This document shows, one piece after another, positions 51,189 to 61,440 of a stretch of 64,000 bases of DNA (position 1 is the first letter of the stretch; each line of letters opens with the position of its first letter). Source of the stretch: Chondrus crispus (Eukaryota > Rhodophyta > Florideophyceae > Gigartinales > Gigartinaceae); NCBI RefSeq assembly GCF_000350225.1, contig NW_005179250.1, positions 327,811 to 391,810 of the forward strand, written 5' to 3'. The position numbers and the translations under genes are program-made. The notes under the pieces are model-generated. The model ran no database searches, was not told the origin of the DNA, and saw nothing but the letters and a program-made list of their open reading frames with translations.

Positions 51189-52767
51189 ACGCGTCGCGTC
51201 CCCCCTCGTGCGGCACGAGCCCTCCGGAGGCGACCGCCGTCGGGGTCCTCACAGCGTGGTCGCCTCGCACCGGCGACGAGGAGGCCGCGAGCGCGTCCCC
51301 CGCGGGCTCACCTGCCGCGACCTCGCTCGGCTCCGACGACCCCTCCGCGAGCAGACGATGTAGCTGTTCTCGCCATTGCGGATCCTTCAGCCAACCGCGC
51401 AGCTCGGCGTCCGTCATCGTCGCTGTATCGCGTCGCTCCACCCCCCTCGGGCGGGGGTCCTCAGTACCCTTCCCGAAACCGACGCCGCGACGCCGGACGC
51501 GCCGACCCTCGCCCTCTCGCTCCGCGACCCGGACTTCTCCGGAACGTCCCCCTCTGCCGCCTCCTTCGGCAATCCCTTCCGCTCCCCTCAGTAATTCCGG
51601 TTGGTCCAGGCGAAGCGTTCCGCTGTCGAGCCGGACCCAGTTGCCACGGTCCGGGCGGCCCGCGTCATGCTGTCTCCCAGAGGAGTAGTGCGTGCTCCGG
51701 GGGTTGTCGAAGTGATGGCCCTGAGCGTAAGGGACGCGCGACCAGTCGATGTCCCCGTGGAGAGCCAGGAGGACCCGTAACTGTCGCTGTGCTTCTGTGC
51801 TACCCAGGATGCGCATCCAGTCCAGCCGGTGCAACCACTCCACGACCATGGTCGGGAGGATGAATAACCGCCCCTCGTGGGCGTACTTCAAGAACCGCCC
51901 CGCAACTAAGGCGAGCCACTCACTGAGAAAAACCATCCAGCGTGCGGACTGAGGGTCCTCCGTGAGATTCAGTCCAAAGTACACCACGCACGGGGGAATT
52001 TCCGCAATGAAGTCCGCAGGGACTTCGTACTGCGCAAACCACGCCGGTATCTCAGGATACCGCGTGCTCAACACCGTCCGCTCGAATGTCTTTACCTCCA
52101 CCCATTCGTATGCGACGAACACCCCCATCCGATTACGCATGCGTCGCTCAAACTTGAGCTTGGCATGCATCGCGGGGTCGCGCCTCCGATCTGGGGATCG
52201 AGCGAAGTCCTCCGGCAACAGAGGTCGGTCCCAGGCCATCGTGGCCACCGAGGGTTCTTCCTCCCGGATGCAGAGTTCATCAAATATTCGTTTCAGATTC
52301 GGAAAGTACACCCGGTCCCCATCCGCCCGATACGCCCAGGTGTCCAGGTTCCAAGCCCGAGGGACGAGCCTGTTACAGAAGGTACGGCGTATTCGTTGGC
52401 GAATTAATTCCACGAAGGCCACACGGGTCTCCGTGTTCACCCGTCTGAATTCCGGACGTAACAAAGCCGGCTCCACGACCAGGCGGCGCGTGAAGTCCCG
52501 AGAGCCGACGGCTGCCACGCTCAAACCCCCAGGGAGTTCCCCAGTAGACGTCGCGTACGCACGGATCAATTCCGCGTCGCGTAAACCCTCCGGCGCCATA
52601 AAAGGGGCTCGCTCGAAGAGTAGCGCATCGTCGTACAAGTTCCGACCCCATAAGTCTTGGGGTCGGGGCCACAGCTCGCCCTCGAGGGCCGAGACTCCCC
52701 CGGGGGGGTACATCGGCGCGTGCATCTCGGGGAGGCGGGACGGTACGCGTTCGCTCGGGGATGCCAC
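51187..52767 (-). CDS. Antisense ORF of element 2 (aORF family)
   Basis: 526 codons, uninterrupted, on the strand opposite gag-pol, between pol and the 3' LTR. The N-terminal 200 residues are mixed and Arg-rich (LIRQRIRRTFCNRLVPRAWN). The shared core has FERRMRN (206-212), VAYEWVEV, YFG (263-265), FLSEW (280-284), LP (304), DIDW (339-342) and GNWV (375-378). The C-terminal part is Gly/Arg/Glu-rich, then has a short helix (DAELRGWLKDPQWREQLHRL). No signal peptide, membrane segment or known domain is seen. It would need a promoter in or near the 3' LTR reading leftward. It could alternatively be an RNA-level feature, but conservation with 38749-40440 speaks for a protein. Confidence 0.75.
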   Translation of the reverse strand: MASPSERVPSRLPEMHAPMYPPGGVSALEGELWPRPQDLWGRNLYDDALLFERAPFMAPEGLRDAELIRAYATSTGELPGGLSVAAVGSRDFTRRLVVEPALLRPEFRRVNTETRVAFVELIRQRIRRTFCNRLVPRAWNLDTWAYRADGDRVYFPNLKRIFDELCIREEEPSVATMAWDRPLLPEDFARSPDRRRDPAMHAKLKFERRMRNRMGVFVAYEWVEVKTFERTVLSTRYPEIPAWFAQYEVPADFIAEIPPCVVYFGLNLTEDPQSARWMVFLSEWLALVAGRFLKYAHEGRLFILPTMVVEWLHRLDWMRILGSTEAQRQLRVLLALHGDIDWSRVPYAQGHHFDNPRSTHYSSGRQHDAGRPDRGNWVRLDSGTLRLDQPELLRGAEGIAEGGGRGGRSGEVRVAEREGEGRRVRRRGVGFGKGTEDPRPRGVERRDTATMTDAELRGWLKDPQWREQLHRLLAEGSSEPSEVAAGEPAGDALAASSSPVRGDHAVRTPTAVASGGLVPHEGGRDA

Positions 52768-53018
52768 CGCCGCGGACCTCTATCACGTCGGCGCCACGGA
52801 GGTAAGAGACTGGTACGGCGTACCTTGCGTATCGTGGGCTCCGCGTTCGCGCGTCGAAAGGCGGAGTTGTCACAAAACAAAAGGGGGAAGGGGCACAGAA
52901 GGTGAGCTGCTGCGGTGTGGCCCTGGGCGCCGACCTACTTCAGGGGACCCACGAATACCGTTGCCCTCAGCCACCTACGTTCCGCCCCCGATCATGGCTG
53001 GCGGGGGATCGTCGAGTC
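52768..53018. other. Upstream region of the antisense ORF, no gene seen
   Basis: About 1 kb separates the ORF start from the 3' LTR; this first part has no repeats and no conserved frame. A leader for the antisense transcript would lie here. Confidence 0.35.
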
Positions 53019-53081
53019 CCCCGGCGGTACACGAACCGCCACAGTCAGGGCTCGCGACGCCCGAGTATAAGGGGGGGGCTA
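53019..53081 (+). repeat. Duplicate of the polypurine-tract region
   Basis: Block CCCCGGCGGTACACG... to GTATAAGGGGGGGGCTA resembles 53759-53822 (ACCGGCGGTCCACC... to TTCTAAGCGGGGGGCTA) over about 63 bases, each ending in a G-run followed by CTA. Confidence 0.7.
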
Positions 53082-53274
53082 CGGTACATATGTAAGGCCC
53101 GGACTGCCGCCCCCTGTTACGGGACACCTGCCCTCCGCCGGGACACCTGTCCTCGAAGGGGCAACCCGGGCTCGAGCCACGGCCCCCCCCGCCGTGCGCT
53201 GGCCGTGTCCCTCCCCGCGCCGTTCGCGTATCCGTTACCATCGTATTCCACACGACCCGGAGGCCGCGGAAAAC

Positions 53275-53650
53275 CGCGCTCGTGGCGCGAGGAAGGGAGC
53301 GTGGGAGAACACGGCGCTCGTTGGCGTGAGGAAGGGAGCGTGGGAGAACACCGCGCTCGTTGGCGTGAGGAAGGAAGCATGGGAGGACATCGCGCTCGTC
53401 CAGGCGGACAGGTATCGGAGAACACCGCGCTCGTTGGCGCGAGGAAGGGCGCATCGGAGAGCACCGCGCTCGTTGGCGCGAGGAAGGACAGGTATCGGAG
53501 AACCTCGCGCTCGTTGGCGCGAGGAAGGACAGGTATCGGAGAACACCGCGCTCGTTGGCGCGAGGAAGGGGGCATCGGGGGACATCGCGCTCGTTGTTGC
53601 GAACAGGGAGCATCGGGGGACATCGCGCTCGTCCAGGCGGACAGGTACGC
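53275..53650. repeat. Imperfect minisatellite of 36-58 bp units
   Basis: GCGCTCGTTGGCG(T/C)GAGGAAGG blocks alternate with GGAGAACACCGC or CAGGTATCGGAGAAC, about nine times. It lies between the antisense ORF start and the 3' LTR. Confidence 0.85.
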
Positions 53651-53807
53651 GTGCTGGTACGAAGAAGTGCGCGTGGCGTGAAGAAGTGGACATCGCGGCT
53701 GGCAGGTGCCCGCCCCCCCCTCATAATTCCGGACAAGGCGATGTCCCGTGCCAGACCACCGGCGGTCCACCAGTCGCCGTAACCAGGGTTCGCGAGGACG
53801 CTCTATT

Positions 53808-53822
53808 CTAAGCGGGGGGCTA
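53808..53822 (+). other. Polypurine tract of element 2
   Basis: TTCTAAGCGGGGGGCTA directly before the 3' LTR start TGTAGTGCAC at 53823. Confidence 0.65.
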
Positions 53823-54451
53823 TGTAGTGCACTGACCCACCTTTTCCTTTTCCCAGGGGACACCTGTCCCCGGCCAGCACGACTCCTTCTCCGGGACACA
53901 CGTGTACCGCGCGCCACGTGTAACCAGGCGTCTAGGCTCCTGTGTCCAGGTGTCACCCCCCACGTGTAGTGGTTGTCATACCTCCCCAAGGGGAGTTTCT
54001 CCGGTCGTCGCCGCCGTCGTTTTAATTTAGTTTCTTTTAGTTTAATTAATTATAGCTCCGACGTCGGCTAGTATATAGCCGACGTCCGACCCTAAGTAAA
54101 TCCTCACGAAGCTTTGGGTCTACAACTCGGGTTTCTGGAACGGAGTCGTAGCCTCGCGTCGGTCCCCGTCCCACGACGGTACACTGCGAGCCATCTACGT
54201 CCCGATTCCCTCCTGTCTCTACCGCGCGCGTCGTCCCGCCACGCCCGGCTCTCCGCGTGACAGCTGTCCCTACCGCTCCGCCCCTCCTGGGCTCTGTTTT
54301 CCCACTTTTTGCCTTACTTTCCCTACTGCGCTTCGCGCCCGGCCCCGTACCGGTCCCTTACGGGTGGTCTCCCGATAACCCCCTACACGCGCCCCCGAAC
54401 GCGCGCGCTCTGCCAGAGGGGGACCCCACCCTTCCCCCTCAGTGCACGACA
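53823..54451 (+). repeat. 3' LTR of element 2
   Basis: 629 bp, about 17 differences from the 5' copy by eye. Confidence 0.93.
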
Positions 54452-55606
54452 AGTATAGGTTTTCAGCGACTCGTGTATATGCTTATCTAGCTTACAAAAC
54501 CACCACAACGTATAGTACTAAGCTCTATGTACACCAGACTTTCTCGCTTCGAGACGAACACGTGCACACGTGGACGCACAAACTCGTTTTTACACGGGTG
54601 TCCTATAACACGACTCCACGAGTTCTGGCCCTCACATCTCGACGTCTATCTACTGTAATATGTAATTTATTTGGTGTTGGTGGCCGGTGGGTTTGGGGAT
54701 AAGCAACCAAAGACCAAAAACCCGATTGTCGTTCTTGGGTTTGGCGCTGGGGCTATCCAGCCCCTTCCCGTTCATGTTTTCTCGATCCCCTCGTTCTCGG
54801 GATAGGACTCCAATGACTGCATCCCGTGTTGCGTCCCCGATTGTGCACACCCAAGCAGAAATATATTTTATCGTTGGGGGGTTAAAAGAAGTTATTGGTC
54901 CATCAGAAAGGGCCGTAAGTGGTCCACGACCGATAATTTTGTACATTTGACATTGTGAAACAACGGGATGTGGTAAAACCCAATGCAATGGTCCGATTAC
55001 ACAATTTCATTGCCCAAGACGGACCATTGCTGGGCCAGTTCGTGTTCCACTCATGGACCACTAAATTTACTTGTCCCTTTTCCAATTTCCAATATTTTCG
55101 TTTCGCCGACCGGTGTTGGTCTCTTCACGGACCACTTCTGTTTTCCTACACGCGCTTCATCAGGTACCATAGTAGCCTGGAAATGTACCACTTTTCGCAA
55201 AGCATGCACCTATACATTAAATGCGGTTCTGAAACAAATCGGTAATATATTGTTCGCTCTGCAGATTAATAAAATCAATTAGCACGACAAGTCCCGGATT
55301 CTGTCTTATATGTTCATCTGCATCACTTTACACAAATGAATAGTTCTATATGTTTCTTTGCTTCTCTGCCAGCGCCAAACCCCCTCCTCAAATATTTATC
55401 GTCCTCCTAGCCCCCTCGCAACCATCGTTAGGACCACCGCTTGATTCATTTATTTCATATCCGCTCCTAAATTGCTGTGGGAAGGCACTTTTGCGGTGGA
55501 CTAGAGGCCAGACCGGAGAGGGCTTGGAAGTGTAGGGACGCATTACAGGTCGCTGCACGCCTGGCAGAACGAAGGAAGAATGGAGCTGCAAGGCAAGTCT
55601 TGTTGC
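54452..55606. other. No gene recognised; contains a distant 14-bp inverted repeat pair
   Basis: GGGTTTGGCGCTGG at 54737-54750 and its exact reverse complement at 55369-55382 enclose about 620 bases. It could be a small non-autonomous DNA element, but I see no target duplication. No protein motif. Confidence 0.35.
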
Positions 55607-57330
55607 TCACATGTTGTAGATGCAGCTGATGAGACTACAAGTTCGAGGGTCAGTGTCAGCAACTTCCCCATCGACATTCAAGCTGATAGTGTCATCATCG
55701 GCTAACAAGTCATCAGCTGTATCCGACACCTCACCTGATCGACCATCTCTCAACTCGTCAAACGTGACATACCTGGATACGGCGACTTTGTGAAAATCGC
55801 TATCGCATAAATCAGATACCTTTGGATTCCCAGCACACCCAGAAACATTGTCTCGTTTGCACGAGCATCTAGTTTCTGAATGTTGTGTATGGGTAATGAA
55901 TACTACCACTTTGAACCAAAACCATCGCAAATGACCAACGTTAGGCACATATTTCATCCACAAGTTATACTAGCGTCACTTTGGCAGGTGTGGCACGTGA
56001 TGTGACTCGATTTCGAAAGTACAACAGCGTTTGCAAGTGCTTCTGACCGGAACCCTTTCGTCGCTTGCTTATGCGTGAACATATATCGCACTAAGTTAAC
56101 CAAAGTTCTGTTGAGTCTCTCTGCAACGCCATTTTGCTCCGGGTGCCCCTGCAGTCATTTAGTCCTGAGTACCATTTTCCGTTAGAAATGACTTAAACTC
56201 CATGGAAAGGTACTTAACATCTCGATTAGTGTGAAGCACTTTGATCTTGAGATCAGTATGAATATGAGCAAGTTTGGCAAACGTTTTTCATCGTTCAAAA
56301 GCATTCGAGTTATGATGCATAGGGTAAACTACTGACCAATTCGAGTGATTGTCTATGAAGGTAATGAAGTACTTGGCAGTGCCAATGAACTGCACCCGTA
56401 AGGGGTCACACACGTCGAATTGAACTACGTCGAGGCAGAAATATGCTCGCCTCGAGGACGGCTGTTTTGAGATCACAGATTGAGTGGCCTTGACGTAGAT
56501 GCACGCTGAACAGATTTCAGAGATGCGATCATTGTTAGTACTTTTGAATTCGCTGGCTTCGTTACCAAGTAGTTTCACTCCATTTTTACACATTGTCACG
56601 AATCATGGACGCAATTCCTTGAGAGTGCACATGCGAAATCGTTCATGCCACGTTTCAAGAGGGGCAGCATGTGCAGATCCGACTTTAATGGCGATATCGA
56701 GAACGAAAAGCTCTCCAACCAGGGTTGCAGTTCCGACTACGGTTTGACCTCGTTTCACGACGCATATTCTATTCCGGAACCCAACGTTCATTTCAACTTC
56801 AGTCATTCGACTCACAGAGAACAGGGAGAACGCAAAGTCCGGAACGTGCCGCACATCTGTCAATTGGCATAGTTCAATACGTCCATTCACATTTAACTGC
56901 AAGTGAACGTACCACGGCCGAGAACCTTTGCACTGGCTTTGGTTCCCATCTCAACAGACGCCGAATCGAGTGGCTCATACGTTGAGAACAACGATCGGTC
57001 AAATGTGATGTGAGATGTACAAGCTGAGTCCACAAACCAAGAGGACGACATTACCCAGTTCCTCGGCGTGTGGAACTCTCGACATTAGAAACGTGAAGTA
57101 GACGTTGTTTAAAATCATGTAGTGGTTACTTTTCTTTTTGATATGTGCTGATTCCTTTCGCTGAGCCAGACGTAACTTGGAACCACTACGAGGTGCTGAC
57201 CAGCGGCCATTCAAAATCTTTTCCCCAGCCAGGCGCATCCGTATGGGCCATATGGCCACAATTTGTGCACTTATAATCTTTGGTGTCACGAATGTTCGGA
57301 GCACGATCCAACTGTGCTGGTGTGTGTGCA
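55607..57330 (-). pseudogene. Ty1/copia pol remnant: zinc knuckle, GAG-pre-integrase, integrase, connector
   Basis: Reading down the minus strand: a damaged zinc knuckle (CTNCGHMAH, last Cys lost, about 57265); the gag-pre-integrase domain (VRHVPDFAFSLFSVSRM, then WHERFRMC; 56603-56902); integrase start (CSACIYVKATQS, DVVQFDVCDPL, YFITFIDNHSNWSVVYPM; 56288-56599); integrase Glu block (EQNGVAERLNRTLVNL, near 56100-56160); and the integrase-RT connector (VAVSRYVTFDELRDG; 55607-55963). The parts are in different frames and no reverse transcriptase follows, so it is truncated and dead. Confidence 0.8.
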
Positions 57331-57451
57331 GGACAAAACTTCATGTTTGCTTATTGCTCTTCCTGCAGCAGACGGCTTTCCACAAATTCCAAACTGAATA
57401 TCTTTTCTTCATTAACAAGAGAATCCAGTGCAACAGTAAGGGCCTTAATAC

Positions 57452-57979
57452 TGTAGTATAATCACCCCCAACGACGAGGGGGGTGAGTACTGACAGTTCG
57501 GAAAGACCCCGATCGGCGGGAAGATAGAAGCACGGCCCACCCACGGTACCGAGCACGGGCTCGAGGTAGCGGTGGTAGAGCGGGATCGAAGAGGATGCGA
57601 GCGCGCGCGAGCTGCTTCACGCCTCGACGCCCCGGAGCGGTACTAGGTGACGATCCAGTACCGACGGGCGGAGGCGGAGCCGGCTTGTGGGCGTGCTGCG
57701 CGCGTCCTCAACCCGCGCGCGGTGCTACTCCTAGGTAAAACGGACGGAAGTGCCTGAGAGTAGGCGGGCGGACCAAGGTGGAGGATCCTTGACAAGTCCG
57801 TGCTTGTCGTCCGCCACCGCCGGCGGTCCGCTCGTATTTAATATACAGAGTAACCTATCATAACATTACAGTAGTGCAGGTCGGCCTGCACTGTAGCGCT
57901 GTCAGCCGTTGGGGCTGGCCGCACACGTGTCGTACATGTGTGTGCGCGCGCGGAGGTACTGTAGAGCTCGGGCTCTACA
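57452..57979. repeat. Possible solo LTR inside the copia remnant
   Basis: A GC-rich block starting TGTAGTATAATC and ending GGGCTCTACA, inserted between the copia gag and zinc-knuckle regions. It is compositionally unlike its flanks and holds TACAGTA/TACTGTA motifs. The flanks (AATAC and GTTAC) do not match as a duplication, so the limits or the call may be wrong. Confidence 0.35.
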
Positions 57980-58079
57980 GTTACAAATCTAATCTAAATC
58001 TAATTTTGGGAGGGGGATATGCTATAAATACGCGTCGGCAGACAGTTGAGCACAGCCATCGCCATTTATTTGTCATCAA

Positions 58080-58555
58080 TGTTTACTCTCATTGACTTCA
58101 GAGGTCCAGATGCTTGACACGATTGATGCATGAGAGTACCTTTTCACCCTGAAACATTTTGAAAGGGTAGAACTATAGACGTGCAACGAGTTTTCTAACA
58201 GAGTATGCCTCTCAACCACATTGAGTATTGATTCCAATATCTCACGAGCATTTTCAGCATCAAGTACATGCTACAGATGCCCATCTGACAACGAGAGACC
58301 AATAAGTGCTTTGGCTTTATTGTCACCTCTGATCCACTTTCTATGCTCTTCAGAGTGCTCATCACTTGGAACCCTTCCTTCGATGATGTATTGATCAACA
58401 TTACGTAGTGCAAGCATAGACGCTGTTCTACGGTCCATACCGCAGTATGCTAGGAGAGAAATTGGGGTTGAAGAAATAACGCGGACGAGGTCCACAGTAC
58501 CATCTGAAGCCCACTCCGGGCGTAAAAGACGTCGTGACGACGGCCTGTTAGACAT
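58080..58555 (-). pseudogene. Ty1/copia gag (UBN2-type) remnant
   Basis: ORF 58271-58555 ends EEHRKWIRGDNKAKALIGLS-LSDGHL, the start of a copia gag domain (W-ANAKAK-LI-SL). After an in-frame TAG the frame continues HVLDAENAREILESILNVVE, the next part of that domain. It belongs with the pol remnant at 55607-57330, separated from it by the LTR-like block. Confidence 0.65.
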
Positions 58556-58574
58556 CGCTCAAGTCGTCAAACAA

Positions 58575-58913
58575 ATGGCAACTGAGCATACTTTTCCCAC
58601 CTCTATAATAATACAACATTCCCTCGGTCACGTGGGAAGCCATAATGGAACCGGTTCAAGAAGTCAGGCTGTATCTGGTACTAAAGTGAATCCCTCCTGT
58701 GCAGATGCAGTGGCAACAGTAAGGGACCTACTGGATCTCGAACGACAACTACGGGAGGACCTGAAGGGGCTGACAACTGTAGAATGTGGTCTGGTTGACC
58801 ACGAAGATATGCGCTACAAATCTTTACGTTTACGACTTCTTCGTAAAACGAAGGAATCAATTGCGAAACATATGAGTGCTCTTGAAGAGGATGACTCTTC
58901 TGGCGCCGAGTAG
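58575..58913 (+). CDS. Hypothetical small helical protein
   Basis: 112 codons. The C-terminal 65 residues form a charged helix (DLLDLERQLREDLKGL, LRLRLLRKTKESIAKHMSAL) ending in an acidic tail. It starts 20 bases from, and divergent to, the copia gag. No family is recognised and it may be a chance frame. Confidence 0.3.
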   Translation: MATEHTFPTSIIIQHSLGHVGSHNGTGSRSQAVSGTKVNPSCADAVATVRDLLDLERQLREDLKGLTTVECGLVDHEDMRYKSLRLRLLRKTKESIAKHMSALEEDDSSGAE

Positions 58914-59889
58914 TGGTGCTGTGCAGAAACAGAATTTACGGTCTACGTAGAGCAAGGTCATGGATGTTATTAGTAAAATGTTGTCGTAAAATTGAAGTAT
59001 CCAGTTCTCGACGTCCGCGATGGTCTACCATGTCGCACCCGTCTTGTAAGTGCACAGTGCGGTCAGGTCGACACGTGTGACGCAGACCATCTTCGTGAGA
59101 TGGGTTAGGAATAGGAACTTCAAGATCAGAGTTCTGATCAATAATGTAGTTATCAAGTTTACAGCATACCATGACTACCCGGACGCTTTTGATCAGATGG
59201 CACGACGACGGTCGCCATAAGACCCCTCGCGGGCAACCAGCATTCATTCCAAAAGCCTGCTCAATAAATATGCGAGCTGAGGACTGCCAATAATTGAGGC
59301 AGTCCTTCGCTGTAGATAGCGCACGTCCGGGTCAAGGCGTCAGAAACCTCTCTGAGCACGTATAGGCATCATCAGCTGCCACCCAATAATCTTCATGTGA
59401 ACTGTTTTCGGGCTTCTCTAAAAGGGCAGCTTAAGATGTGATGCCATTGGCATTGTTGTCATGCGTTGATCCTGCAGCGAGGCATCCGACGTAGTAAATT
59501 TGTAGAACGAGTCGCACATGGCCTGAAAATCCAGGGGCAAAAATTCCTTTCGGATTGTAGAAAGATGAGGAACTGGGAACGTCATTCCGACTTGGTTCCT
59601 TAATTTTTAAAGCAATGCCATCGAGTGCACAACAACATCCCCGCAAACACTTGTTACTCCTCGAACAAATCCACCTGAAACCCTCTCCAGCCGAGTGCGG
59701 TCATTGTAAGGAAATGACGAAGGGAGCACGTGATCAAGATAGGCAAGCGTTTGATCAATGTAGTAGTAAACGGAAGAGGGCGGTAAGGAGTGCGTGAGAG
59801 ATAGATCCAGTTACGAACCCCCAGCTAGCCACTGGATAGCTATAGACAGACGAAGCAAAGGGCATGTTCTCTATAGTGCAATACGCACC
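58914..59889. other. No gene recognised
   Basis: Short frames only. The last part leads into the polypurine tract of the inverted LTR. Confidence 0.3.
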
Positions 59890-59935
59890 TGAAAAGGGGG
59901 ATGAAAGGAAGTGAGAAAAGGAAAAAATTGGATAG
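59890..59935 (+). other. Polypurine tract of the second family 3 copy
   Basis: GAAAAGGGGGATGAAAGGAA and onward to TTGGATAG, directly before the LTR. It matches the reverse complement of 38573-38620. Confidence 0.65.
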
Positions 59936-60967
59936 TGTGGTCCGGGCTGGAGGACACACGTGTGCAACGATGCGCACGATTATTTTAATTTTTTAATTCT
60001 ATTTACAAATTAGATCTAGAATCTAGAGCCGGGAGCTACTGTACTCGCCCCGGAGGGGCTATATAGCATAGTCCAGTTACCAACCCAAGTGAGTAAAGGT
60101 AACCCGAGTTGCCAGAGTTGAATATCGCCTCGGTCGAAGTCCGTCTTTTCCAAGACGCTCCCTTTTACCACAGATTACGTTATCCTTTGCGCTTGGGGGT
60201 TCCCTTTCCTTTTCCTTTATTTTACCTATCCATTTCTATTTCTATCTCTATTTCTATTCCCTTACCTTGTGTTGGTTCCACAGTTCCTGATTGCGATCCG
60301 CATTGTGACCACTGGAGTCATCGGGCTCTTGTGTTGGTTCTTTTGTTTGTTGTTGGTGCCATCGGCTTTGGTTGCGACCGGACCGGTGCAGGTGTCTCAG
60401 CCATCGGGCGACACGTGGGTGTAGCGCTGCTACTTGTTTACGTCCCCCGACGGAGACTGTTGCGACGACGTCTCCCTCGAAGGTCCTGTTGTGTATACAG
60501 GGCAGTGTTGGTTCCATCGGATACAGGTTGCGCCCGTTCCGGTGTCGGTACTTTGCCATCGGGCAGTACGGAGGTGTAGCGCTGCTACGTGTTTGATAAT
60601 TCCCGTCGGGCTGCGTTGCGACGCCCCCGTCGAAGACCTTATCAAGGGTAAAAGGTGTACCAGGCGCTCAGCGAGCATTGGCTTTACGACCCATCGGGCC
60701 CGGCTTCTTAATCACCGCCCCGAACTCGCCGAGCAGCTGCTTGTACAAGACTCTACCACCATTCATCCCGGGCCGGGCATCTTCCTTTTGCCCCCCCTAT
60801 CAGGGATTTGAGCTACTGTGGGCCGCAAACCCACTTAAAGGGAAAGGGAGAATCGGACACTCCGTAGGGCTGTGCCGTCGGCAACTCTTGTTGGTTGTTG
60901 TTTGTTGGTTGTGTTGTTGCTGGACCGTTGGACCTTGGTTCCGGCCCGACAGGCACATTGCACTACA
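59936..60967 (+). repeat. 3' LTR of a second family 3 copy, inverted relative to 37571-38572
   Basis: Starts TGTGGTCCGGG, ends TTGCACTACA, 1,032 bp. Homology with the other copy extends about 70 bases left of the LTR (polypurine tract, AGTGCAATAC) and then stops, so the element body has been lost. Confidence 0.78.
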
Positions 60968-61157
60968 TTCTCTTGCATGGATCGTTGCCCTCTCGAACGA
61001 GCTTCTCTGCAAGGTCCAAAATTATATTCAAGAGCATTATGTTCAATCGTTTAAAAAAGCGATGCAGTAACTGCTGCGTGCATATATGAAAACGAGCATG
61101 AGGTCCGAATTGTTTTTGCAGAGCGTTCTCTATTCTGATAGAGGCTGCAGTATAGAA

Positions 61158-61440
61158 ATGAGCACAGTGCCACAAAAAGACGCGATTTTCTGCGCCTTTG
61201 TATGGCTGTTGACTGCGCTTGTATCTCCACAAGAGAAGGAAGAGGTTCTTTCTCATTCTGTCGATCCATATTGCGATGGAGTCCAGGACCGAAGTGTGAG
61301 TGCCATCCTGGCTACGACGAGGTCGCCTCTTCCGATACACACTGCCACTCAAAATGCGTACATTATCAACTATTTGGAACGAGGCTAAACATTTTTAATG
61401 TAAGGTTTGGGGATCCATACCGTACCACACATAAACCTTG
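61158..61440 (+). pseudogene. Secreted EGF-like fragment, frame-broken
   Basis: The ATG at 61158 starts MSTVPQKDAIFCAFVWLLTA then LVS, a signal-peptide-like segment, followed by an acidic stretch and DPYCDGVQ. One base further in phase the sequence reads GPKCECHPGYDEVASSDTHC HSKC, an EGF-like C-x-C-x2-GY pattern. A single-base shift near 61287 separates the two. Weak call from a short pattern. Confidence 0.3.

Larger units (their letters stand above)
42340..54451 (+). mobile_element. Ty3/gypsy chromovirus (element 2), 12.1 kb
   Basis: Two 629-bp LTRs (TGTAGTGCAC to GTGCACGACA at the right copy) in the same direction. Between them are a primer site, gag, protease, pol with chromodomain, repeat-rich spacers, an antisense ORF and a polypurine tract. 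By eye the LTRs differ at about 17 positions. The flanks are GGTGG on the left and AGTAT on the right, so no target duplication is visible. Gag, protease and pol occupy frames 1, 3 and 2. Reverse transcriptase, RNase H and integrase residues look intact, but the protease active-site Asp is replaced. Confidence 0.93.

Noticed and set aside
50883..51863. 326-codon plus-strand ORF over the 104-bp repeats
   Set aside because: It is mostly translated tandem repeat followed by a shadow of the antisense ORF.
51962..53095. 377-codon plus-strand ORF opposite the element 2 antisense ORF
   Set aside because: Ser/Arg-rich shadow frame; family motifs lie on the minus strand.
53235..53989. Several overlapping ORFs with repeated protein units near 53.2-54 kb
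   Set aside because: All six frames are opened by the GC-rich minisatellite, so repetitiveness alone explains them.
55369..55382. 14-bp inverted repeat pair (54737 and 55369) as a MITE
   Set aside because: No matching target duplication and no extension of the arms; kept only as a note.
37571..60967. One giant element bounded by the LTRs at 37571 and 59936
   Set aside because: The two LTRs are inverted and each has its polypurine tract on the inner side, so they are two 3' LTRs of separate copies. Flanks AACCA and TTCTC do not match.
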